Source: Ginkgo biloba
Taxonomy: Eukaryota; Streptophyta; Ginkgoopsida; Ginkgoales; Ginkgoaceae
Direction: 5' to 3'
DNA length: 16,665 nucleotides
NCBI GenBank assembly: GCA_024626585.1
Contig: JANKJI010000001.1
Coordinates: 45,034,818-45,051,482, forward strand
Shown here: one piece after another, positions 8,065 through 16,665 of the stretch
Layout: every line of letters starts with the position of its first letter
Position numbering within the stretch: the first letter of the stretch is position 1
Notes under the pieces: generated by a model
What the model saw: the letters and a program-made list of their open reading frames with translations, nothing else
Told to the model about the DNA's origin: nothing
Database searches by the model: none
Program-made: the position numbers and the translations under genes

Positions 8065-10174
8065 GTACCCTGAAGGGATCACTTAAGTATAAACTAATAA
8101 AATACATGTGTGATAGAACTAATAAACAATAATCCTATATAGGATCTTAACCCTATTTTCCACCCCCTTGTTTTGTACCCTTAACTATTTTATTAATCCT
8201 CTTTTATATAATGTACAATTGCATGTAAAATAAAATCCAATAATTATTTTTATCCCTTTTGTAATTAATACTCAATATGTAATGTAATATATCTAGGGTA
8301 ATTATACCCACATTATAATATATCTATGAATTTACTTCCCCCAAATAAAAGAAATACAACAATGATTTTTTTATATAATAGAATAAATTATATGTTAACA
8401 CTAACCCATATGCATTAGTTAGGTTATAAATAATTATTATATGTTTTTTCATATTCTCTTTTATCAACTTAAAATTATAGGTATTACTCTATGATAACGA
8501 TTTATTCTATAATAAGGAAAAATTATTTTACTATACATAGATAATAAATATTGAGAGAAAGGATGAATTCTAATATTACAAGTATATTCATCATAGTGTA
8601 CTTTCTATGTCTTATATATATATTTCTTATTAGAGAAGGAAAGAAAAGAAAAGGAATATAATTAACCTCGAAACTTATAAGAAATGAAAAACAAGATCAA
8701 TATTAATTCTAAATATGATCAAAATATCAAGATCAAATTCAAAGACAATGTTAATATTGAGAACCTTAGCCCTTATAATTAGATATAATTGAAGTGTTGC
8801 AAATAACTCTAATAAAATCAGGGTATATTAGTTTACAAGAAAAATTAAAACTATTACCTAAATGTATCAATCTTATAAATATATATTTACAAATGTAAAT
8901 TTAGTTGTAAATCATTTAACATGTGAAATTTTAGGATGCATGCAGTTTTATCTAGGGAAACTATTGCTTATACTTTCTCCTAATAGAGTGTTTCAATAAT
9001 ATAGTTATGTATAATGATCCCCATCAATCAAACTTTCCTATTTATAAATCGATTCCTAGAAAGATAATTTCTCTCAACTCTCCTCTTTATATTTTATTCA
9101 ATTTTTATAAAATAAGAAAATTTCAATTTAAAATGGATATATATTTTTTATCAAGACCCCACTTTGTACATACAAAAGGAACTTAAAAAAAAATACACCT
9201 TAATCCCATTGTACATGTATGTATACAATTTTAAAAATTAGTAATATAAAATACCCCTTGAATTAATCTAGTATTGTATAAGAACGCATAGTGACACCCT
9301 AAGGCTTTAGGAATACATGCATATAAGATCCAAATTATTCCAAAAATGGAACCAACACATCATCTTAAAAGGTTTTATATTTTACCAAGCATGTTACAAT
9401 TAATTAATTGAGAATTTGTCTAAGGTATCATGTCCACTTGGTGACCTTGCTTAAAAGTATAAACACTCGCTTAGGATTCAAAGAAAAAGACTCTTAAAAT
9501 GCAAAGATAAGTTGATAGTAACTTCATTATCAACATTTTCCTACTACAATCAAACTTCTACATAAATGTTTTTAAATTCAAAATCAAATTCATATTTCCA
9601 AAAGAGGGTCTAAATGAATTAAACTATCCATTTTATCTTTATAGTAAATATTATCTCAAGGAGAGTAATATTGTAGTACAAGGGAGTGTAAGTGATTATC
9701 ATGGTATATGTACTTAAAAAGTCCATATATCACATGCTAAACACATCCTTTATGTTATTTGTATATCGTCATACTCTTTTCTATATGGCTAATAATCTTA
9801 TTATCTAAAGAAATATTAAATGATATCTACTTTTGTTATTAGAGTTTAAATTTCAAGTGGTAGTGAGACTAGCAAAGCTACTTGTAGTAGTTAATCATCT
9901 ATCCTAGATATAATATAAAGAACCCATAACCTAGGTACATAATAAATTTCTAAATTCCTAACCTTTTAATTTACGTATGGTTTGACAAGGATACTAATGA
10001 CTTGTCAACCACCTATTAAAGCAAATATTACCTAGAGAAATTTTAGTAGTTGATACCAAGAAGATAATAAATAATACATGCTCGTACAAATTTATAATAT
10101 AGGTATTAACCATATCCTTTAGAGGTAAGTGATACTTGTAGGACTATTACAACCTAAAATTATACATATGCCAA
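8065..10174. other. AT-rich stretch, no gene seen
   Basis: I find no open frame with a recognisable domain on either strand, no RNA gene and no repeat that stands out. Stop codons are dense in all frames, as expected for AT-rich non-coding plant DNA. Confidence 0.6.
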
Positions 10175-10255
10175 GGATTTTATAAGTAGTGGTGATACAT
10201 ATTATTATATAGGTTATTGGATTTTATAAGTAGTGGTGATGCATTTTATAAGTAG
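10175..10255. repeat. 22-bp direct repeat, 44-bp period, with a partial third copy
   Basis: The same 22 bases (core TTTTATAAGTAGTGGTGAT) occur at 10175-10196 and 10219-10240 with no mismatch. A partial third copy, ATTTTATAAGTAG, is at 10243-10255. This is a small local tandem duplication. Confidence 0.9.
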
Positions 10256-12016
10256 AAAATTTTATGTCTCCACCCATTATTACCTTAAGAATTTCTTATG
10301 TAATGATAAATAACAATTTTAAAAGGGATGACATATTATATTATAATGAGAACTATATATACTAGTAATTGCATTAAAACTTAAGCCTTATTTGATAAAT
10401 CAATAAGTAGTATAACTCAATTCATGTACAAAAATGTGATTTAAACGTTTGATTACATAATACTATTAAATAATGGTGTATTACAATTCTATCTGTTACA
10501 TTATTGACCATGTCATTATTGAATTTATAATGGCACGTTATAAATTCAACAGATATTACCTCAGTGAAAAATGATGGTTAGATGCCTTAAATTATATTTT
10601 TGGTAGAAAAATTATACAATACTTATGAAATTAATATTAAAGAATGGGAAAATGATTTATTGGTATCCCTTTGGAATTTTTAAATGATGTACAAAGTAAG
10701 GATATAATATACTATAATTTAGGGAATGCAGAGAACTAAGGAAATGGTTACTCTAATATTTATAGTCCCAATATTAAGAGTTATAATCACTAACAATCTT
10801 AGTGTTATATATAATTACTAACCTCAAATATAATAAAAATATTATACAGTAATTAATTAGACTAAAATAGAAAATATGACTAAGTGTGGGGGTTGAGGTC
10901 CTTCTACAAGATGAGTGATATCTCCTTAAAATCGTATTGCTCCCTTACTAGATTGAAGTGAACTCCTTGAAGGATGGAAATACATATAATAATGAATTTA
11001 TAAATAAAAAGTTAAAATATGCTCCAAAGGAATAAATGTAAGTATGATAATAAATAATTACCTCAACCTTTGAGAAGAAAGAAATGGCTATAATGATGAA
11101 GCACATGCTTTATATTAAATAAGTATATTTTATCAAATGAGACAAGGTGAAAAGACATGATGAATATTCTTACCAAATTAGTCTCATATGATGGATTCAG
11201 TTCTAGTCCTCTTCTCCTTACTTCCTTATCCTTTGTTATAAGTAGACATACCAAAATGAATGGCCCAAATACCTCAATGATGTTAAGATACAACCCTTGT
11301 ATTCATGATGCTCAATCCTTATGAATGTCTAAAGTTATAATGCCATGTTTTCATAAGTGATATCTATGCAATAAATAGATTTAAGATGCCATAATTAATG
11401 CATTATGATGACAATGATAATGAATTAATATATTACACAACACTAGTACCCCCCACACCCCCTTATAAATAAGAGGTATTTATATGATAAATTAGGCTCA
11501 TGACCTTAATAATATTGAAAAGTTATAAAGTGCCACAAGGATATATCACATACTTAAACATAATCTTTTTGAGGTCATAAAATCAATTTGATGTTCATGG
11601 TGATGTTTATACTTCTTTATTATCCAATAATATGATAAGAGAATACCATTAATATATGTCAAATATTGTGAAGCATAAATATACCAATGAAATACCATAT
11701 ATGTACCTTAATATACAATCCATAATATATTAAAAGGACCATGTGGTGAGGTAGAATATGATTTTAATGACCATATAATAAGATATCCATAGAAACTAAG
11801 GGTCGATGTAAGGGATCATAAGGTAGATGCATGGGATAAATATGTGAATAAGACATTCCCATAGGATCAGTATGAAAAATAGAACAATATCATATAATAA
11901 TATGAAAATATAAGAAAATAAATATGTAATGTGAATCCATATTTAAATACATCAATGGAAAATTCACCCAAATGAGTAATACAACTTCAAAGGTGAGAAA
12001 AAGGGTGATAATAGAA
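10256..12016. other. AT-rich stretch, no gene seen
   Basis: Non-coding in appearance. From about 11000 the plus strand is rich in ATGA and ATGAT words. Two C-runs (11449-11462, C6-ACA-C5) are the only GC-rich points. Short minus-strand frames here show no known domain. Confidence 0.55.
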
Positions 12017-12037
12017 CCCCTCCCCACCCCCACCCCC
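12017..12037 (-). other. Four-run G-quadruplex motif with one-base loops
   Basis: The plus strand has four C-runs, C4-T-C4-A-C5-A-C5. The minus strand is therefore G5-T-G5-T-G4-A-G4. Four runs of at least four G with single-base loops match the type known to form very stable parallel G-quadruplexes, with an i-motif possible on the other strand. It stands alone in AT-rich DNA with no gene nearby. Confidence 0.75.
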
Positions 12038-13090
12038 TCGAAAGATTGATGTCCATAGTGAATGTAATAAATAAAGGGCCAAAAGTATTTAGAGAGATCC
12101 CTATTCATAAGGGAACTATAAAAAATAAATGACCACCATGCCTAACCAATACTGAATATATGTATATGTTGTACTAAAATGCATGAAAAAAGTTTCTAGT
12201 ATAAAAAATTTCATGAAGTGGATGCTATCAATGAAGCCAATGTTGATACTAATACTAAAGCCACTAAGGAATGAGGAGTGGATAGAGAAAGAGAGGATTT
12301 GCACCCTCCAAAGTATTTCAATTTAAAAAGAAACACTCATAAAATGTTAGGCTAACCTTGTTAAAAAAAAGTGGGTAAAGTACTGGACAAGATCCTAAAC
12401 TCATGCAAAAGAAACAAAAAATACTATAAAAAATGCCACGAGTTGACAAGTCCCATCCTTATAGGAATGATGTAATGATATGCAATGAAATGATAAGAGT
12501 GAGTTTTTCATGTGAAAATACCATAATGTCATGTAGTAGATATCCAACTCTGAACACCAACTATCTCTTAATGAGAAGCACCATTACTATTAATGGTATA
12601 ACAATGTCAAATAAGGGCCCAAGGGCATAATTAAATGAAGTGCACCTATATGAACCATCTAGACTAATTGATATAATAAAACCCTATCAAGAAAAATACA
12701 TGTAATTCTATATCTCCATTAATCAATGTACTATAAGGTGTAAAATGAGCATGGAGCCAAGTGATATGAACCATAAAATAACAACCCAAACATTGGTACA
12801 AATAAACTCTAACTAATGCTAGAATATGAAACCCAATGATTATATGATGCTAAGAAATTATATATAAGAGGAAACTACAATGTGGGATATCCCCACCCAT
12901 ACTTCATGGAAAAAATTGATGATGTTGAAATAAAATCTACCCATATAGTGCTATAATGTTTGAATTCCTTAGCAATATACTTTTAGGGAGGACCATGTGA
13001 TAATAAATGATAAAAATAATGGTACCTAAGGAACTGGTGATGGATTTGTTTGAATGAATAACATGTAACTAATGATGAACCAAATGATAT
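12038..13090. other. AT-rich stretch, no gene seen
   Basis: No recognisable coding or RNA feature. Short open frames on both strands carry no family motif. The right end (13080-13113) has several ATGATA-like words just before the SINE. Confidence 0.55.
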
Positions 13091-13100
13091 AAATGATAGA
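13091..13100. repeat. Left flanking duplication of the SINE (candidate TSD)
   Basis: AAATGATAGA is repeated exactly at 13323-13332. The left flank contains several similar ATGATA words, which lowers the weight of this match. Confidence 0.45.
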
Positions 13101-13322
13101 GATTAATTGATAGCATTCGGACCCTTAGGGGTTTGGCGTAATGACCACAAATTTTGGTTGATACTCATCAGATCGAGGTTCCATTCCACTCGATTTATCA
13201 TCCATGAATAGTGAGGGGATGCTTGCCCATGGCTAGGGTTTATAGAGGTAGGCCTGACTCGAACCATCATCTATGGCGAGAAAATTGGCTTCGCCTATCG
13301 ATTCCCCTAGTTCCTAAAAACA
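13101..13322 (+). mobile_element. Probable tRNA-derived SINE
   Basis: An RNA polymerase III A-box-like segment, TGGCGTAATGA (13134-13144), is followed 43 bases later by a B-box-like segment, GGTTCCATTCC (13177-13187; consensus GGTTCGANTCC, one clear mismatch). This is essentially the spacing of tRNA positions 8 and 52. An unrelated body of about 130 bp follows, ending in an A-rich tail (CCTAAAAACAA). AAATGATAGA occurs exactly on both sides, at 13091-13100 and 13323-13332. An alternative, closer left duplication (13105-13116, 10 of 12 matching) would put the SINE start near 13117. The segment is more GC-rich than its surroundings. It would be non-autonomous and mobilised by LINE enzymes. The T-stem is poorly paired, so it is not a working tRNA gene. 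The family is not identified. Confidence 0.55.
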
Positions 13323-13332
13323 AAATGATAGA
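13323..13332. repeat. Right flanking duplication of the SINE (candidate TSD)
   Basis: Exact copy of the 10 bases at 13091-13100, directly after the A-rich tail, where a target-site duplication should sit. Confidence 0.45.
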
Positions 13333-13703
13333 ATATTCCCTATGATGTGATTGGGACCCAAATATGAGAACATTGATCATTTCCTAAACTGAATACACCT
13401 GTCGATGGCCCCCAAAAATATCTTACTTAAGATATGTATTGATATTTGTAGAGATATGAGGCATTTACCCATAAGTGTGAAAGATTAAATGTGATGAAAA
13501 TATATAATGCTATCCTATAAAACCTCTAACTATTCATGTGGAGTGTAATGCCTTCTTAGGTTCTTATATGTATTATGGGGGAGAGTGATCATATCATAAT
13601 GAATCACCAAAATGAATCTCCAAGCACCCCAAAATTTAAGCCCAAATATATGAATATGAAAGTCTACTTACAAACTCCAAGTAAAAAGTTGATGTCCCTT
13701 TTC
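13333..13703. other. AT-rich stretch, no gene seen
   Basis: No coding or RNA feature is recognised. A stray copy of the AGGTTCTTAT word, related to the repeat just downstream, starts at 13558. Confidence 0.5.
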
Positions 13704-13840
13704 AGGTTCTTATGGATTCTAAAGAGATAAAATTATGTATAATTCTATTAGTTTCTTATGTATTATAGGATAATTATATCTTGCATACCTCCCATAGGTT
13801 CTTATGGGTTCTACTAGTGGAACCTGAAGAACCCCCATAA
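13704..13840. repeat. Degenerate ~45-bp repeat, three units, with a hairpin
   Basis: The unit begins GGTTCTTATGGATTCT or a variant, at about 13705, 13751 (GTTTCTTATGTATTAT) and 13796 (GGTTCTTATGGGTTCT). In the third unit TTATGGG-TTCT pairs with AGAACCCCCATAA downstream, and AGGTTC pairs with GAACCT, giving an imperfect hairpin over about 13795-13840. Confidence 0.5.
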
Positions 13841-15560
13841 CTTTTATATGAAATAGGTTAAGGCCTTTGATATAAATACTTCCTAGATGAATGAATGAGA
13901 CCTTAACCTTAATAATTAGGTTCTAGAACTTACACTACATACATGAAATCATGGAAATTATATGAAGAGATGTATTGAAAATATTTTGGGCAAAAATATT
14001 GTCATGCATAATATGTTTGTATCACATGCATTCATTTTTTATTTTAATTTTTTGACATCATCATTATTTTTTTCCTTGATCAACATGAAATGTATATTGA
14101 AGGGCATATGGGGTAGTGAAGGTAAGTCTTAGATGGATAATTTTTCATTACTACAATATTCTATACAAAAATTACTATTAGAATATAGGTACAATATGAT
14201 GTTAGAGGATTTTGTGTCATGGTGGATAATATCGATTACTTCAACTACATGATGTCATGGATAGAGAAATTGAATTTGAGTAATTATCCTTCTAATATAT
14301 AGAATAAGGGTTTATCATAAAATATAAATATATTCAAATGGATATACACACACACGCACACACACATTTTGTTTTATTTTGATACCTTATGATGGGTAGA
14401 ATTAGTCATAACTAGGTTGGCTATCAATTCATATATTTTGGTTCTCATAATAAAATTTTATATAGAAAAAAAAATCTAATAGTATACCTACGACTTAGAT
14501 GCTAAAGTCCAAAACATATTAACTCAAAAAAACCATCACTATATTAGTTTTATGATATTTTTCCTTAATTCACTTTGTTATTTCTCCCTCAAACACTTGA
14601 TTTGACTTTCATAGAAGTGGTAGAGATGGATGGCTCTTAGAAGTTCAAAATAATTTTATAAAGTAGAAGCTAACAAATTATATCTTAGAAACTAACATGA
14701 TGAAATGACTCTAGACTAATTCCATCTAATAATTATCCTCAACACTTAGAGACAAGTGGTGAACATTATAATATAAATATTTTAAGGAGGTAAACAAAAA
14801 CAACTCTATCTAATAGTGGAATTTTGAAGGATGAAGGTACAAATTATGAGGAGGATATGGAGGCTCAAAAGAGTTTAAAGATGAAGATGATATAAGGAGA
14901 TATGATGAGGTAATTAGAGGACACTTAATATATTAAATATAGAAAGAGATGGACCCAAACATTGGCACATCTAACTACTCTCTAGACACCAAGGCTATGT
15001 ATTCTATGCTAGGTTCTAGTCACACTCATCTTCAACTCAAATAGTGTGGACTTTTATTTCTACTCCAATTAGTTTTAAATTTATTCCAACAAATTTAGAA
15101 TTGATAAGATTAATTACTAATAATTCATAGAAATGGGTGGGAAATAAAGGGTATGTCTCTAGTTTTGTTTCAATTATTATTAAAGAAAATTCTAAGGATT
15201 TTGGGGGATTATTTTAGAGGATTATATAGAATCATAACCTTGGTATGGTTATGAATAATATTATATAAAAGTATCCTTATAATAGTAACTATTGCTAGGC
15301 ATTGTTTATTAATAAAATAATAATTTAATTCATAACCAACCAAGGGGTTCATCATATAATAGATGATTTTTTCAATGTGAGAGGTATCTTACTCCATAAA
15401 AACCTCCACTAATGGCCACATCAAAATATAAAACGTATGTAATAAGATATTTAAAAAAATTGGTGGCATTAGAATGGGAGTATATGTAAGTGAATTCTTA
15501 AGTTTATCAAAACATTTTTGGTCTTTACCATTCTATGAACAAGTGATTTTATCTGTTGTC
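13841..15560. other. AT-rich stretch, no gene seen
   Basis: No gene is recognised. A small inverted repeat, TCATAACC at 15232-15239 and GGTTATGA at 15247-15254, is present. The 5' LTR of the downstream gag-like pseudogene might lie in this interval, but I found no primer-binding site that would place it. Confidence 0.5.
14346..14366. repeat. CA/TG microsatellite
   Basis: An (AC)n run with a single G interruption (ACACACACACGCACACACACA). Confidence 0.9.
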
Positions 15561-15562
15561 AA

Positions 15563-16665
15563 CCAGAGGTAAGGCCATCAAGGGCATCTCCCAATCTGAC
15601 GTGCGGAAGTAAAATATTATCAAACATCATGCACGAGCTAGTTGAAACTACAAACCCAAGGGACTCAAGTGGAATTCCACAAGGATCCAATGAAGGGTCA
15701 CCTCAAGGCACCAAATAGAGCTATACCTGGCAAACTCCTGCACCAACAGGATGAGCTAAAGGAGACCCCTTAATTTTTGACATTAGCACTAATTCAATCA
15801 AGAAATTGACGAAACGACTACTCGGTATAGATCCAAAGAGATCGCAAGAAGAGTCAAACGTCATCTTCCCTACAAATAGTAGGAGTTTCGAAGAAACCTT
15901 GGAGTCTATGATCAATGAATTCGCAAAAATCACCCTCACAGAAGGAGAAGAAGGACCACCCTGCTGCATCGCAGAAGAGGAGACATCCACCGACGACATC
16001 AAGGAATCATTAGATACATCCAGTGAATGTCACCACAAAATGGACAAACCAGTGAGTGTGCACAAAAATCACCTATTCAAATGGAAAAGCAAGATGAAGT
16101 CCAATGGGCATTCAGAGAGTTCCAGACCCCCACAGCCAATGGGGAACTTGAATCCAACTGGGAATAATCAGGAGGAGTTGAGGCACAAATAGAGAGCCAT
16201 CAATACAGATCCATTTGTAAATTGTGGCCCATCGGTTCATCAGCAAACGGTGAATAGTAATCAAGGATTCTAGAATGCATAGCCTAGTCATCCTTAGAAT
16301 AATACCTAAGGCAGAAATAACAATGGAGGCACACCTAACATGCCCAACTTTAACATAGGAAACCATGGCATCCCACAACAAAATCAAGGAGTGGGAAATA
16401 CCGAATTCTAGACTTGTCCAAATGGACAAGGACCTAACAATACCACCTGGGGTACCCATAATCCTAACCTAGGACCAAACACCTCAATGCCTCTGAATGG
16501 GGGCAACCAAAATAATTTTTGTGGAAATCCTACACCTAACCTTAGTTCCCAAATGGGGATACCCAACCTTCGAGGTTAAGCCTGTCCTGGTTTCAACACT
16601 AATGCCTTTTCAAACACCAATTCCATGGGGGGTACCACTACCTTTAACCAAGGCCCTACCTACCC
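15563..16665 (+). pseudogene. Decayed retroelement gag-like frame, continues past the right edge (element C)
   Basis: One frame (frame 2) stays in register from about 15563 to the edge. The first in-frame ATG is at 15629 (MHELVETTNPRD), giving about 345 codons. Nine stops interrupt it: TAG 15716, TGA 15752, TAG 16190, TAG 16271, TAG 16280, TAG 16295, TAA 16307, TAG 16409 and TAA 16577. The longest open part is about 15755-16189. The N-terminal half is mixed-charge (DPLIFDISTNSIKKLTKRLL, EGEEGPPCCIAEEETSTDD). The C-terminal half is low complexity, rich in Asn, Gln, Gly and Pro (GRNNNGGTPNMPNFNIGNHG). The style resembles spacer regions of plant retroelement gag proteins, but no capsid core or zinc knuckle is visible before the edge, so the assignment is inference. 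A decayed low-complexity host gene is the alternative. Confidence 0.5.

Noticed and set aside
11063-12108. Two minus-strand open frames with alike peptides (EVFGPFIL and KYFWPFIY)
   Set aside because: The similarity covers only a few residues, the nucleotide match is weak, and there is no domain support. Treated as chance.
13127-13198. A true tRNA gene at the SINE head
   Set aside because: The T-stem and acceptor do not pair, the B-box has a mismatch and no clear anticodon arm is visible. A SINE head explains it better.
13244-13250. AGGGTTTA-like telomere word
   Set aside because: A single copy only. An interstitial telomere repeat needs several in tandem.
13256-13267. GACTCGAACCAT, a minus-strand B-box-like sequence
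   Set aside because: No A-box lies at tRNA spacing on the minus strand. It is within the body of the plus-strand SINE candidate.
15721-16459. Minus-strand open frames opposite the gag-like pseudogene
   Set aside because: They are antisense to a long in-register frame with a clear composition signature, and carry no motifs of their own.

Overview
The window looks like intergenic DNA from a large, repeat-rich plant nuclear genome. The evidence is decayed plant-type Ty3/gypsy retrotransposons, a plant-style primer-binding site complementary to initiator tRNA-Met, a probable tRNA-derived SINE, and long AT-rich stretches with no gene. A gymnosperm or another big-genome plant fits, but the sequence does not prove the species. 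I see no intact host gene, no tRNA or rRNA gene, and no CRISPR array. All recognisable coding sequence is broken transposon coding sequence, and the long open frames in the GC-rich block and in the AT-rich deserts look like chance frames.

Layout. 1-540 is AT-rich DNA with a pyrimidine tract. 540-1745 is a sharply bounded GC-rich block in which palindromes (dyads) recur about every 100 bp. 1832-5105 is the 5' part of a Ty3/gypsy element (element A): one LTR with a TATA box, a primer-binding site, gag with a damaged zinc knuckle, a damaged aspartic protease, and a reverse transcriptase that breaks off after the palm. After about 290 bp of AT-rich sequence, 5398-6495 holds a fragment of a second gypsy-like element (element B) in the same orientation: a Ser-rich gag tail, a zinc knuckle with two Cys-to-Tyr changes, and a protease whose catalytic Asp is now Asn.

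From 6496 to about 15560 the DNA is AT-rich with no recognisable gene. It contains a perfect-arm 38-bp palindrome next to a direct repeat (7933-8064), 22-bp direct repeats (10175-10255), a four-run G-quadruplex motif on the minus strand (12017-12037), a likely tRNA-derived SINE with flanking duplications (13091-13332), a ~45-bp degenerate repeat (13704-13840) and a CA microsatellite (14346-14366). From about 15563 to the right edge, one reading frame stays in register for about 1 kb through nine stop codons. It encodes an Asn/Gln/Gly/Pro-rich protein that is probably the gag region of a third retroelement, which runs out of the window.

No genes act together here. The window records successive insertions followed by decay, much of it readable as C-to-T / G-to-A changes. 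The most unusual structure is the regularly spaced palindrome ladder at 540-1745.
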